From positions 57,615 to 121,614 of the forward strand of contig NZ_LGHL01000037.1 in assembly GCF_001908205.1 (NCBI RefSeq): 64,000 bases of DNA. Reading direction: 5' to 3'. The translations under genes were made by a program, and so were the position numbers. Of the stretch, positions 28,532-37,574 are shown piece after piece (positions within the stretch are counted from its first letter, which is position 1; each line of letters starts with the position of its first letter). A model generated the notes under the pieces. The model did no database searches. It was given only the letters and a program-made list of their open reading frames with translations, and was not told the origin of the DNA. Source of the stretch: Bradyrhizobium sp. NAS80.1 (GTDB lineage Bacteria; Pseudomonadota; Alphaproteobacteria; Rhizobiales; Xanthobacteraceae).

Positions 28532-29307
28532 TGCCCGTCGCCAACATCCAGGTCTCCGAAACGCTGCTGGTGCTCTACGCGCTGCGCCGTGCCGACGATG
28601 CGCTGATCCTCGGCCACAGGCTGTCGGAATGGTGTGGGCATGCGCCGATGCTGGAAGAGGACATGGCGCTCTCCAACATCGCGCTCGACCTCATCGGTCA
28701 GGCCCGCGAGCTCTACACCTATGCCGCCAAGGCCGAAGGCAAGGATAACGACGAGGACAAGCTCGCTTACTTGCGCGATGTCAGGCAGTACCGCAACCTG
28801 CTGCTGGTCGAGCAGCCCAACGGCGACTTTGCCCAGACCCTGGTGCGGCAGTTCTTCTATTCCGCCTTCGCCGACCTGTACTGGCGTGCGATGATGACGT
28901 CGCGCGACACGACGCTCGCTGCCATCGCCGCCAAGTCGGAGAAGGAGAGCGCCTATCATCTGCGCCATGCCTCGGAATGGATCATCCGGCTAGGTGATGG
29001 CACGGACGAAAGCCATGCCCGCGCGCAGGCTGCAATCGATCACCTCTGGGCCTTCACCGGTGAGATGTTCGCCGTCGATGAAGGCGAGCGCGCCCTGATC
29101 CATGCCGGTATCGCCATCGATCCCGCGACCCTGCGCGGTCGCTGGCTGACGACGCTCTCGGATGTCGTCGGCGAAGCAGCGCTGGTGCTGCCGCAGAACG
29201 ACTGGATGCAGCAGGGCGGCCGCGCGGGCCGGCACAGCGAGCATCTCGGCCATCTTCTGTCCGAGCTGCAATCGATGCAGCGCACCTTCCCGGGGCAGAC
29301 ATGGTGA
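28531..29307 (+). CDS. paaC: Phenylacetyl-CoA epoxidase subunit PaaC
   Basis: This 258-residue structural partner of PaaA is a ferritin-like subunit without a complete diiron site. Family landmarks are LGHRLSEWCGHAPMLEED, ALSNIALDLIGQARELY and EKESAYHLRHASEWIIRLGDG. It overlaps paaB by one base and paaD by seven, so the genes are tightly coupled. Confidence 0.95.
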   Translation: MPVANIQVSETLLVLYALRRADDALILGHRLSEWCGHAPMLEEDMALSNIALDLIGQARELYTYAAKAEGKDNDEDKLAYLRDVRQYRNLLLVEQPNGDFAQTLVRQFFYSAFADLYWRAMMTSRDTTLAAIAAKSEKESAYHLRHASEWIIRLGDGTDESHARAQAAIDHLWAFTGEMFAVDEGERALIHAGIAIDPATLRGRWLTTLSDVVGEAALVLPQNDWMQQGGRAGRHSEHLGHLLSELQSMQRTFPGQTW

Positions 29308-29804
29308 CGGTGCTCGACCGCGATAGTCAGCTGCGCCGGCGCGCCTGGGACGCCGCGGCGGGCGTGGTCGATCCCGAAATTCCGGTCTTGACCATTGGCG
29401 ATCTCGGTGTGCTTCGCGATGTCGTTCTCGACGGCGATCATGTCGAGGTTGCGATCACCCCGACGTATTCGGGCTGCCCGGCCATGAACATGATCGCGCT
29501 CGAAATCGAGGTCGCGTTGGAGCGCGCAGGATTCCATCGTCCAAAGGTCCGCACCGTGCTGTCGCCGGCCTGGACGACGGACTGGATGAGCGAGGAGGGA
29601 CGCCGGAAGCTGCGCGCCTACGGCATCGCGCCGCCGCAAGCTTCAAACTCACGGCGCGCGCTGTTCGGCGAGCAGGCCGTCACGTGCCCGCAATGCGGCT
29701 CGGAAAATACCGAGCTCTTGTCTGAATTCGGCTCAACCTCCTGCAAGGCGCTCTGGCGCTGCAAGGCCTGCCGCGAACCCTTCGATTATTTCAAGTGTCA
29801 TTGA
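29301..29804 (+). CDS. paaD: Phenylacetate pathway iron-sulfur assembly protein PaaD
   Basis: This 167-residue protein has an N-terminal DUF59/MIP18 domain (DPEIPVLTIGDLGVLRDV, then TPTYSGCPAM) and a C-terminal zinc-ribbon-like part with two CxxC pairs (CPQCGS and CKACRE). PaaD is thought to help mature the iron-sulfur centre of PaaE. It overlaps paaC by seven bases, and paaE starts three bases after its stop. Confidence 0.95.
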   Translation: MVTVLDRDSQLRRRAWDAAAGVVDPEIPVLTIGDLGVLRDVVLDGDHVEVAITPTYSGCPAMNMIALEIEVALERAGFHRPKVRTVLSPAWTTDWMSEEGRRKLRAYGIAPPQASNSRRALFGEQAVTCPQCGSENTELLSEFGSTSCKALWRCKACREPFDYFKCH

Positions 29805-29806
29805 CC

Positions 29807-30889
29807 ATGTCAGCAGCCGCACCACGTTTCCATCGTCTCGCTGTCAACGATCTCCGCCGCGAGGCATCCGATGCCGTTTCGATGACCTTCGCCATCCCCG
29901 GCGAACTCGCCGGCGACTACGCCTTCGCGCCCGGTCAGTACCTGACGCTCCGCACCACGCTGGATGGCGAGGAAGTGCGCCGCTCCTATTCGATCTGCTC
30001 CGGCCCTGATGACGGCGAGATCCGCATCGCCGTGAAGAAGGTCGACGGCGGCGCGTTTTCTAACTGGGCGGCGGATGAACTCAAATGCGGCGACGAGCTC
30101 GACGTGATGACGCCGACAGGGCGCTTTGGCGTGGTTCCCCCTGATGATGCCGGGCGCATCCACGTCGGCTTTGCCGCGGGCTCCGGCATCACGCCGATCC
30201 TGTCGATCGTCAAGGGCACGCTCGCGCGCGGGCCGGATAGCCGCTTTTTCCTGTTCTATGGCAACCGATCGACGGACAACATCATGTTCCTCGAGGCGCT
30301 AGAGGAGCTGAAGGATCGCTTCATCGATCGCCTCTCGATCTTTCATGTCATCTCCGGCGAGGAGCAGGACATCCCGATTCTGCATGGCCGGCTCGACGGC
30401 GACAAGGTGAGGGTGCTGTTGCGCTCGCTGGTGCCGGCCGCCAGCGTCGATCACGTCTTCATCTGCGGCCCCTCAGGCATGAGCGAGGACATCGAGGCGA
30501 CGTGCCGCAGTCTCGGCATCGCGGAGGAGCGCATCCATGTCGAGCGCTTTGTCTCCGAGTTTGGCGGCAAGCCGCGGCCGAAGAAGGAAGTTGCTCCCGA
30601 CGCTCCGCCGAAGGCGATCGCCTCGCTGATCATCGACGGCAAGCGCCGTGAGGTGCCGGTCGCCGAGGACGAGGCGATCCTCGACGCTGCGCTGCGCGCC
30701 GGCGTCGATCTGCCCTTCGCCTGTAAGGGCGGCATGTGCTCGACCTGCCGCGCCAAGCTGGTGGAGGGGGAGGCGCCGATGGACATCAACTATTCGCTGG
30801 AGCCCTGGGAGCTGAAGGCCGGCTTTGTCCTGACCTGCCAGGCGAAGCCATCTTCGGAGCGGGTCGTGGTCGACTACGACCATGTCTGA
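29807..30889 (+). CDS. paaE: Phenylacetyl-CoA epoxidase reductase subunit PaaE
   Basis: This 360-residue reductase passes electrons from NADPH to the PaaA diiron site. The N-terminal FAD domain has RRSYSICSG and the NAD(P) domain has GSGITPILSIVKG. The C-terminal plant-type 2Fe-2S ferredoxin has CKGGMCSTCRAKL and a later cysteine in VLTCQAKP. ATG 29807 was preferred to a GTG four codons upstream that lies inside paaD. It is the last gene of the closely packed paaABCDE run; a 101-base gap precedes paaI. Confidence 0.95.
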   Translation: MSAAAPRFHRLAVNDLRREASDAVSMTFAIPGELAGDYAFAPGQYLTLRTTLDGEEVRRSYSICSGPDDGEIRIAVKKVDGGAFSNWAADELKCGDELDVMTPTGRFGVVPPDDAGRIHVGFAAGSGITPILSIVKGTLARGPDSRFFLFYGNRSTDNIMFLEALEELKDRFIDRLSIFHVISGEEQDIPILHGRLDGDKVRVLLRSLVPAASVDHVFICGPSGMSEDIEATCRSLGIAEERIHVERFVSEFGGKPRPKKEVAPDAPPKAIASLIIDGKRREVPVAEDEAILDAALRAGVDLPFACKGGMCSTCRAKLVEGEAPMDINYSLEPWELKAGFVLTCQAKPSSERVVVDYDHV

Positions 30890-30990
30890 TCGGGCGTATC
30901 AGATCCCAACAATGCAAATGCGTCGCATTAATTGACAGCTTGAGCCAACCAGCAGAACATCATGTGCAGATATTTGACCGGGAGAAGCGC

Positions 30991-31440
30991 GTGAACGTCA
31001 AAGCCGACCTGTCGCCTGAGGACGTTGCCCGCGCCTGCGCCGAGGCGATGTGGGCGGAGGACGATGCTTCCAAAGGTCTCGGCATGGAGATCGTCGAGGT
31101 CGGTCCGGGGTTCGCAACGCTCGCAATGACGGTGCGGCCGGACATGGTCAATGGCCAGCGTATCGCCCATGGCGGTTTCATCTTCACGCTCGCCGATTCC
31201 GCCTTCGCTTTCGCCTGCAACTCGCACAATGACCGTGTGGTGGCCGCGCAGGGCCAGATCACCTTCATCAAGCCGGGCAGGCTCGGCGACCGTCTCGTTG
31301 CGAAGGCAAGGGAGATCACCCGCGGCGGCCGCTCCGGGATCTATGACGTTCGCGTCACCGCGGGCGACACCGTCATCGCGGAATTCCGCGGGCATTCGCG
31401 TGTCATTCCCGGCACGTGGCTGCCGCCGCAAGATCAATAA
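30991..31440 (+). CDS. paaI: Hydroxyphenylacetyl-CoA thioesterase PaaI
   Basis: This 149-residue hotdog-fold thioesterase would hydrolyse hydroxyphenylacetyl-CoA or trapped ring-opened CoA intermediates of the pathway. The family core NGQRIAHGGFIFTLADSAFA lies at about residues 51-70. The GTG start at 30991 (VNVKADLSPEDVARAC) was chosen because a GGGAG ribosome binding site lies upstream at a suitable distance and homology starts there. It lies between paaE and paaK. Confidence 0.92.
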   Translation: MNVKADLSPEDVARACAEAMWAEDDASKGLGMEIVEVGPGFATLAMTVRPDMVNGQRIAHGGFIFTLADSAFAFACNSHNDRVVAAQGQITFIKPGRLGDRLVAKAREITRGGRSGIYDVRVTAGDTVIAEFRGHSRVIPGTWLPPQDQ

Positions 31441-31486
31441 GAGGCCAATAAAGAAAAGAACAAACCAATGATGTGGGGAAACGAGG

Positions 31487-32818
31487 ATGGCTCTGACGAG
31501 GCTCAAGGAAGGTGGCAACGCCTATAGTCCCGAGATGGATGCGCATGAGCGCGCCTCACGCGATGAGATCATGGCGCTGCAGACGCAACGGCTAGCCTGG
31601 TCGCTGAAGCACGCCTATGACAACGTCGCGCATTATCGCAAGGCCTTCGACAAGGCCAGCGTGCATCCGTCCGATTTTCGCGAGCTCGCCGATCTCGCGA
31701 AATTTCCGTTCACGGTGAAGACGGATCTGCGCGACAACTATCCCTTCAACATGTTCGCCGTGCCGCGCGAAAAGCTGGTGCGCGTGCACGCCTCCTCCGG
31801 CACGACGGGCAAGCCGATCGTTGTGGGCTACACGCAACGCGATATCGACACCTGGTCGGAGGTAATGGCGCGCTCGATCCGCGCGGCCGGCGGCCGCACC
31901 GGCATGATCATCCACAATGCCTATGGTTATGGTCTCTTCACCGGCGGGCTCGGCGTACACTACGGCGCCGAAAAACTCGGCTGCACCGTGGTGCCGATCT
32001 CCGGCGGCATGACCGAACGGCAGGTGCAGCTCATCAACGATTTCCGGCCCGACATCATCACGGTGACGCCGAGCTACATGCTGGCGATCCTCGATGAGTT
32101 CAAGCGCCAGAAGCTCGATCCGCGCCAGTGCTCGCTCAAGGTCGGCATCTTCGGCGCCGAGCCCTGGACCAATGCAATGCGAGGTGAGATCGAGGATGCC
32201 TTCGACATGGACGCGACCGACATCTACGGCCTCTCCGAAGTGATCGGCCCTGGCGTCGCGCAGGAGTGCATCGAGACCAAGGACGGCCTGCACATCTGGG
32301 AGGACCATTTCTATCCCGAAGTGATCGATCCCGTGACCGGCGCGGTGCTGCCCGATGGGGAGAAGGGCGAACTGGTCTTCACCTCGCTCACCAAGGAAGG
32401 TTTTCCGGTGATCCGCTATCGCACCCGCGACCTGACCCGGCTGCTGCCGGGTACGGCGCGGCCGGGCATGCGGCGGATGGAAAAGGTGACGGGCCGCTCC
32501 GACGACATGATCATCCTGCGCGGCGTCAATCTGTTCCCGACCCAGATCGAGGAGGTGCTGCTTGCGACCGACTGGTGCGGCGGACACTTCATCCTGGAAC
32601 TGACCCGCGAAGGCCGCATGGACGAGCTGACCATCATCGCCGAGGCAAGGCCGGAAAGCTGGGACGGTCGGGGGCTCGTGGATCATGCCGACCGGATCGT
32701 AACCCATATCAAGAATACGATCGGCATCAGCTCCAAGGTGCAGGTGGTCGCGCCGGCGACCCTGGAGCGCTCGCTCGGCAAGGCCAAGCGGCTCTACGAC
32801 AAGCGACCGAAGGATTGA
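31487..32818 (+). CDS. paaK: Phenylacetate-CoA ligase PaaK
   Basis: This 443-residue adenylate-forming ligase makes phenylacetyl-CoA from phenylacetate, ATP and CoA, the entry step of the pathway. The ATP-binding loop is VHASSGTTGKPIVVGYT. Other features are DIYGLSEVIGPGVAQEC and the C-terminal hinge region GRSDDMIILRGVNLFPTQIE. Length fits. It is the last gene of the paa block. The lower pathway genes (paaG, paaZ, paaJ, paaH) are not in the window. Confidence 0.95.
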   Translation: MALTRLKEGGNAYSPEMDAHERASRDEIMALQTQRLAWSLKHAYDNVAHYRKAFDKASVHPSDFRELADLAKFPFTVKTDLRDNYPFNMFAVPREKLVRVHASSGTTGKPIVVGYTQRDIDTWSEVMARSIRAAGGRTGMIIHNAYGYGLFTGGLGVHYGAEKLGCTVVPISGGMTERQVQLINDFRPDIITVTPSYMLAILDEFKRQKLDPRQCSLKVGIFGAEPWTNAMRGEIEDAFDMDATDIYGLSEVIGPGVAQECIETKDGLHIWEDHFYPEVIDPVTGAVLPDGEKGELVFTSLTKEGFPVIRYRTRDLTRLLPGTARPGMRRMEKVTGRSDDMIILRGVNLFPTQIEEVLLATDWCGGHFILELTREGRMDELTIIAEARPESWDGRGLVDHADRIVTHIKNTIGISSKVQVVAPATLERSLGKAKRLYDKRPKD

Positions 32819-32869
32819 CTTGACAACCCGTAACGGCGACAAGGCCCGCGAGAAATCGTGGGTCTTTCG

Positions 32870-33874
32870 ATGTCATCAACCGATACCAAAGCCGTCGAAG
32901 CGCGCTGCGTGCGCCTCAATGCCAAGGCCGAAAATGCTGCCGCGGTTGCGCCGGTTGTCGAGCGCCATATCCTCACGCGCGGTCCGAACGACCTTCTGAT
33001 CGAGGTGAAGGCTGCGGCGGTCAATCCATCCGATGTCAAGGCCGCGACCGGGCTGATGCCCTATGCCGTGTTCCCGCGCACGCCTGGCCGCGATTACGCC
33101 GGTGTGGTGATCGACGGCCCAGCCGGCACGGTGGGCCGCGAGGTGTTCGGCTCGTCCGGCGATCTCGGCATCCGCCGCGACGGCAGCCACGCAACCCATC
33201 TCGTCGTCGAGGCGGACGCGGTGGTGGAGAAGCCGAAGACGGTGTCGTGGGAGGAGGCGGCCGGCATCGGCGTGCCTTTCGTCACGGCGATGGAAGGCTT
33301 TCGTCGCGCGGGCATTCCAAAGCCCGGCGAGACGGTGCTCGTGTTCGGCGTCAACGGCAAGGTCGGCCAAGCCGCCGTGCAGATCGCGACCTGGCAGGGT
33401 GCGCGCGTGATCGGCGTGGTGCGCAAGGCGGAAGCCTATGAAGGCCATGCCAACGCGCCCGTCGAGGTCATCGACGCCTCCGCTAGCGACGTCGCGGAAC
33501 GCGTGCGCGAATTGACCGGCGGCAAGGGCGCCGACATCGTCTTCAACACGGTCGGCGATCCCTACTTCCAGGCCGCGCACAAGTCGCTCGCCTTGCGTGG
33601 CCGTCAGATCCTGATCGCCGCGATCGACCGCATCGTGCAGTTCAACATCCTCGAATTCTATCGGGGACAGCACACCTATGTTGGCATCGACACGCTCGGG
33701 CTGTCCTCGGCTGCAACCGGTGCGGTGTTGCGCGAACTCGGCCCCGGCTTTGCCAGCGGTCATCTGAAACCGTTTCCGATCAAGGCGAATGCCGTCTATC
33801 CGCTGGAGCGCGCCAGGGAGGCCTATGTTGCCGTCGCCAGCTCGTCTCGCGACAGGGTGATCCTGCGGCCGTGA
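32870..33874 (+). CDS. Quinone oxidoreductase / zinc-independent alcohol dehydrogenase family
   Basis: This 334-residue medium-chain reductase has an N-terminal GroES-like domain (VKAAAVNPSDVKAATG, FPRTPGRDYAGVV) and a Rossmann NADPH domain with VLVFGVNGKVGQAAVQIA. Zinc ligands of true alcohol dehydrogenases are not evident, so it fits the quinone oxidoreductase group. The start could be ATG 32870 or GTG 32858; neither has a strong ribosome binding site, and 32870 was chosen. It follows paaK by about 50 bases and might be co-transcribed with it, but a role in phenylacetate breakdown is not established. Confidence 0.85.
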   Translation: MSSTDTKAVEARCVRLNAKAENAAAVAPVVERHILTRGPNDLLIEVKAAAVNPSDVKAATGLMPYAVFPRTPGRDYAGVVIDGPAGTVGREVFGSSGDLGIRRDGSHATHLVVEADAVVEKPKTVSWEEAAGIGVPFVTAMEGFRRAGIPKPGETVLVFGVNGKVGQAAVQIATWQGARVIGVVRKAEAYEGHANAPVEVIDASASDVAERVRELTGGKGADIVFNTVGDPYFQAAHKSLALRGRQILIAAIDRIVQFNILEFYRGQHTYVGIDTLGLSSAATGAVLRELGPGFASGHLKPFPIKANAVYPLERAREAYVAVASSSRDRVILRP

Positions 33875-33880
33875 AACTCG

Positions 33881-33956
33881 TCATTGCGAACGCAGCGAAG
33901 CAATCCAGAGTCTTTCCGCGACGGCAGTCTGGATTGCTTCGCTACGCTCGCAATGA
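33881..33956. repeat. Dispersed long inverted repeat
   Basis: Two arms of about 29 bases face each other: 33881-33909 (TCATTGCGAACGCAGCGAAG then CAATCCAGA) and 33928-33956 (TCTGGATTGCTTCGCTACGC then TCGCAATGA). The 18 bases between them form the loop. I recognise this CATTGCGAgcGtAGCGAAGCAATCCAG element as a very common repeat in Bradyrhizobium and relatives. It may form a hairpin in RNA. Confidence 0.8.
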
Positions 33957-33987
33957 CAGAAAATGGCGAGAGGTCTGAGAGCAACCG

Positions 33988-35043
33988 ATGGAATCCACCC
34001 AACTCGTCATCCTCGCCGGCCTTGTCATCGGCCTCGTCTACGGCGCCGTTGGCCTGCTCAGCGGTTTCTGTCTGATGAGCAGCATGCGCGGTATTCTTGC
34101 GAAGGGTGATGGGCGGTTGGTGAGGACCTATGCGCTGGCGGTCGCGGTTGCGATCGCCGCCAGCCAGTTCCTCGCCGGCAGCGGCTCGGTCGATCTCGGC
34201 AAGTCGATCTATTTGCAACAGTCCTTTTCAGTGCCGGTGCTGTTCCTCGGCGGCCTCCTGTTCGGTTACGGCATGGTGCTGTCGAACGGCTGTGGCTCGC
34301 GCGCGCTGGTGCTGCTCGGTCGTGGCAATCTCCGCTCCTTCGTCGTTGTGATCGTGCTCGCTATCGCCGCCCAGATGACACTCAAAGGCTTGATCGCACC
34401 AGCACGTATTGCGTTGGTTCAGGCTTCCCAAACCACCGTCATTGCCAATTCGCTGCCGTCGCTGCTGGCATCGCTCGGACCTTCCGAAGTCGTTTCGCGC
34501 GCGTTGGCCGCTGTCGTGGCCGTCGTCGCGCTGGTCCTGTTTGCTTTTGCCCATCCGGCGTTCCGCCGCTCGCCGGGCCAGATCGCTGCGGGTGTCATCG
34601 TCGGTCTCCTCGTCGCCGCCGGCTGGTTTGTCACCGGCTATCTCGGTGCTGACGACTTCAATCCCGTCCCGGTGACTTCGCTCACCTTCATTGCGCCGAT
34701 CGCCGACGCGCTGCAATACGCCATGCTCTCGACCGGCCTGACGCTGAATTTCGGCATCGCGACGGTTGTCGGTATCCTCGCCGGCAGCTTGGTCACCGCA
34801 CTTGCCACCGGTCGCTTCCATCTCGAAGGTTATTCATCGCCACGCCACATGCTGCGCTCAGCCAGCGGTGCGGCGCTAATGGGGATCGGCGGCGTGATGG
34901 CATTCGGTTGTTCGATCGGGCAGGGGCTCACGGGCGTATCGACGCTTGCGGTAGGCTCGTTCATTGCGGTCGCCGGCATCCTGCTCGGAACGACGGCAGG
35001 CCTGCGCGGTGCGCTGCGCGTTCAGCCCCTCGCGATGTTCTGA
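33988..35043 (+). CDS. YeeE/YedE family sulfur-compound permease
   Basis: This 351-residue integral membrane protein of the YeeE/YedE (TsuA-like) family includes thiosulfate importers. About nine membrane segments are visible. The two cysteine-bearing motifs important in the family are present as LSNGCGSRALVLLG (about residue 92) and MAFGCSIGQGLTG (about residue 310). It starts MESTQLVILAGLVIGLVYG. Its 3' end overlaps the convergent EamA gene by 22 bases. The substrate is probably thiosulfate or a similar sulfur compound; this is inferred. Confidence 0.88.
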   Translation: MESTQLVILAGLVIGLVYGAVGLLSGFCLMSSMRGILAKGDGRLVRTYALAVAVAIAASQFLAGSGSVDLGKSIYLQQSFSVPVLFLGGLLFGYGMVLSNGCGSRALVLLGRGNLRSFVVVIVLAIAAQMTLKGLIAPARIALVQASQTTVIANSLPSLLASLGPSEVVSRALAAVVAVVALVLFAFAHPAFRRSPGQIAAGVIVGLLVAAGWFVTGYLGADDFNPVPVTSLTFIAPIADALQYAMLSTGLTLNFGIATVVGILAGSLVTALATGRFHLEGYSSPRHMLRSASGAALMGIGGVMAFGCSIGQGLTGVSTLAVGSFIAVAGILLGTTAGLRGALRVQPLAMF

Positions 35044-35936
35044 CCGCGCTGCAGCCGGTCGCCGAGCGTCGCAAGGCCGATACCCGCGACAATCAGTCCG
35101 GCCGCAACTGCAAGACTGATGTCGATCGGCTCGCCCAGCAGAATCGCAGCGCTGGCGATGCCGACGAGTGGCGTTGCGGTGGTGCCGAGTGAGGTCGTCA
35201 GCGCCGAGATGCTCTTGTTGACCATCGACATCGCCCAATAGGCCAGCGCGGTTCCGATCAGTCCGGAGTACAGGAACAGTAATGCGAGCCTCCACGACCA
35301 TTCCACGTGCGGCAGGCCGTCCGTGATTGTCGCGCTGACCGACAACACGATCGTGGCGACCAGCACCTGCCAGATCAGGAGCTGGAGCGGGGAGGCGATC
35401 CAGCGGTGCGCGCGGATATAGATGATGTTCGCGGCCCAGCAGATCGCGGCCAGGATCACCATGCCGGCGCCGAGCAGGACGCTTGCATTGGTCCAGTCCA
35501 CCGACGCCGGGTTCAGGATCACGGCAAGGCCGATCAGTCCGAGCAGGGCGCCGGCGAGCTTTGGCGCCGTCAGCATGTCCTTCCCGAGCAGGGGAGCGGC
35601 AATCGCGACCCAGAGCGGCGTGGTGTAGCCGAGCACGACGCCCTTGCTCGCGGGCAGGAAGCGCAGGCCGGCCGCGACTAGGGTCGAGAACAGCGTCATG
35701 TGCAGCAGCGCCACGCTCAGGACGACCGGAATGTCGCGCCGTTCCGGGATCACCAGATTGTTGCTCAGTCCGAGGATCACGGCGAGACCGGCCAGCGCGA
35801 TCCAGCTCCGGATCGCCGCAGTCCACAACGGCGGGACGAACTGCACGAGCTGCTTCGTCACCGACCAGTTCACGCCCCAGGCCAGCACGACGATGAGGAA
35901 CAGGCCGACGGCCGCTCGGGGTGACAGGGAGTTCAT
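35022..35936 (-). CDS. EamA/DMT family transporter
   Basis: This 304-residue drug/metabolite transporter of the EamA family has ten predicted membrane segments in two repeated halves. The start at 35936 (MNSLSPRAAVGLFLIVVLAW) was chosen because the protein begins at the first membrane helix; a much longer upstream reading overlaps the divergent regulator. The second EamA repeat includes GMVILAAICWAANIIYIR. It is divergent from a MocR-type regulator, an arrangement typical of a regulator controlling a metabolite exporter. Confidence 0.9.
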   Translation of the reverse strand: MNSLSPRAAVGLFLIVVLAWGVNWSVTKQLVQFVPPLWTAAIRSWIALAGLAVILGLSNNLVIPERRDIPVVLSVALLHMTLFSTLVAAGLRFLPASKGVVLGYTTPLWVAIAAPLLGKDMLTAPKLAGALLGLIGLAVILNPASVDWTNASVLLGAGMVILAAICWAANIIYIRAHRWIASPLQLLIWQVLVATIVLSVSATITDGLPHVEWSWRLALLFLYSGLIGTALAYWAMSMVNKSISALTTSLGTTATPLVGIASAAILLGEPIDISLAVAAGLIVAGIGLATLGDRLQRGQNIARG

Positions 35937-35980
35937 CAGAGGTCCTTGAAGCAGTCCGGTCCGGCGGATAGCATCCCGAT

Positions 35981-36024
35981 TGGCACCTGAAAAAGTGCCA
36001 GATTGTAAAGGAATTAGGTGCCAG
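35981..36024. promoter_or_regulatory. Candidate MocR-type operator between divergent genes
   Basis: The motif GTGCCAG occurs at 35995-36001 and again at 36018-36024, 23 bases apart (about two helical turns). An inverted copy, TGGCAC, lies at 35981-35986. Paired direct repeats are the usual operator form for MocR/PdxR regulators. The second repeat covers the GTG start of the regulator gene, so autoregulation is likely. This is inferred from sequence only. Confidence 0.55.
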
Positions 36025-37463
36025 TTTCTGAAGGCATGATCTCCGCCCTGATCGACCTGAAGCGGACCGGCGATGAGGCGCTGGTGGCTCAACTGACGAG
36101 CCAGCTCCGAAGCCTGATCGCGAGCGGCCGTCTCGGTAAAGGGCGCACGCTGCCGTCGAGCCGACGGCTTGCGAGCAATCTCGGCGTCTCGCGAAACACG
36201 GTCACCTATGCATTCGAGCAGCTCGCGGCAGAGGGATATCTCGAGGCGTCGCACGGCCGCCGTCCGGTGGTCAAAGTCGACGGCGGCGAACGTCAAGCGG
36301 CAGGCGCCGTCGCATCCGGCGTGCGCTCCGGTAAGCCGCGGCTCTCACCCTGGGCGTCGAGGCTCAAACAGACCGATTGGCCGATGTCCTACCTGGCGCC
36401 GCTGCGGCCCCTGCGACCAGGGCATGGAGATGCGCGGGAGTTTCCGAATGAAGTCTGGGCGCGCTGCCTGCGCCGCAGCGCCGTGCGTGCGGCCAAACGT
36501 GAGCTCGGACCGGTCAATCGAACGCGCCTGCGCGAGGCGCTGGCGCATTATGTCGCGACCAGCAGGGGTGTCCGCGCCTCGGCGGACCAGATCCTGATCC
36601 TGCCAAGCGCGCAGGCCGCGCTGACGTTGATAGCGGCTGTTGTCATAACGCAAGGCGACGAGGTCTGGGTCGAAGATCCCGGCTATCCCGGCGCCGCGGC
36701 TGCGTTCCGCGCGTCCGGCGCGCGCGTGACCGGTATCAAGCTCGACGAGCAGGGTATGCAGCGTATTCCGGGAGCGGCGGCGCCAACGCTGATCTTCATG
36801 ACGCCGTCGCACCAGCACCCGACCGGCCGGCTGATGTCTCTGGCCCGCCGAACCGAGTTTCTCAGGCTAAGCAGGCCCGGCAAGACCTGGATCGTGGAGG
36901 ACGACTACGACGGCGAGTTCCACTATGACAGTCGCCCGGTGCCGTCCTTGCAGGGGCTCGATGCCCATGGCCGCGTCTTCTACGTCGGCACGTTCTCGAA
37001 GGCTATGACTTCGGATATCCGGCTCGGCTATCTCGTCGTGCCGCCGGCGCTGGTCGGCACCCTGGAGATCGCGCAGCGGCACATCGGGCTGATCGCCGCC
37101 AGCCATGTCCAGGAGGCGCTGGCCGAGTTCATCGCCGACGGGCATTTCCTCGCGCATCTGCGCCGGATGCGCCGGCTCTATCACGCGCGTCGCGATCATC
37201 TTGTCGAGGGACTTCAGCGCCATCTGGGGGAGGTGCTTTCGGTCGAAGTGCCCTCGGGCGGCATCCAGCTCGTCGCCCGCCTCAGGCGCGGAGGCGTCGA
37301 TCAGGCGGCGGTCAAGCGGTTGGTCGAGGCGGGCGTTGAAACGCGCGCCTTGTCCAGCCTGTCGCTCGGCCGGCCACGCGATCACGGCCTGCTGCTCGGC
37401 TTTGCGGCCTGGCGCGAGAGTGAGATCAGCGCGGCCGTGCGGACGATGGCGTCGTGCTTCTAG
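36018..37463 (+). CDS. MocR/PdxR-type transcriptional regulator
   Basis: This 481-residue regulator has an N-terminal GntR winged helix (LPSSRRLASNLGVSRNTVTYAFEQL) joined to an aminotransferase-like PLP domain from about residue 120. The PLP-binding lysine is in YVGTFSKAM. Such proteins sense PLP and an amino compound. The GTG start at 36018 has an AAGGA ribosome binding site at good spacing; ATG 36036 is an alternative. It is divergent from the EamA exporter and probably regulates it and itself. Confidence 0.92.
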   Translation: MPVSEGMISALIDLKRTGDEALVAQLTSQLRSLIASGRLGKGRTLPSSRRLASNLGVSRNTVTYAFEQLAAEGYLEASHGRRPVVKVDGGERQAAGAVASGVRSGKPRLSPWASRLKQTDWPMSYLAPLRPLRPGHGDAREFPNEVWARCLRRSAVRAAKRELGPVNRTRLREALAHYVATSRGVRASADQILILPSAQAALTLIAAVVITQGDEVWVEDPGYPGAAAAFRASGARVTGIKLDEQGMQRIPGAAAPTLIFMTPSHQHPTGRLMSLARRTEFLRLSRPGKTWIVEDDYDGEFHYDSRPVPSLQGLDAHGRVFYVGTFSKAMTSDIRLGYLVVPPALVGTLEIAQRHIGLIAASHVQEALAEFIADGHFLAHLRRMRRLYHARRDHLVEGLQRHLGEVLSVEVPSGGIQLVARLRRGGVDQAAVKRLVEAGVETRALSSLSLGRPRDHGLLLGFAAWRESEISAAVRTMASCF

Positions 37464-37476
37464 TGCAAGTGCGCCA

Positions 37477-37535
37477 AAGCGTTTTCGAGCGAAGTGGATA
37501 CCGGTTCGCGTAAAGAAAACGCGTCAGACAAGAAT
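37477..37535. repeat. Dispersed intergenic element next to terminator
   Basis: The stretch AAGCGTTTTCGAGCGAAGTG, then GATACCGGTTCGCG and AAGAAAACGCG, matches a repeated intergenic sequence that I know from Bradyrhizobium and other Rhizobiales, usually followed by a long hairpin as here. It contains the inverted pair CGTTTTC and GAAAACG. It is non-coding. Confidence 0.65.
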
Positions 37536-37574
37536 CTAGAGCCCCGTTCCGATTCCATCGGAACGGGGCTCTAG
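37536..37574. terminator. Perfect 39-base hairpin, bidirectional terminator candidate
   Basis: CTAGAGCCCCGTTCCGAT and its exact inverted copy are separated by only three bases (TTC), giving an 18-base-pair perfect stem. It lies between the convergent regulator and hydrolase-OsmC genes. The stop codon of the leftward gene (37571-37573) is inside the stem. There is no long T run, so it could act as a hairpin barrier rather than a classic terminator. Confidence 0.75.
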
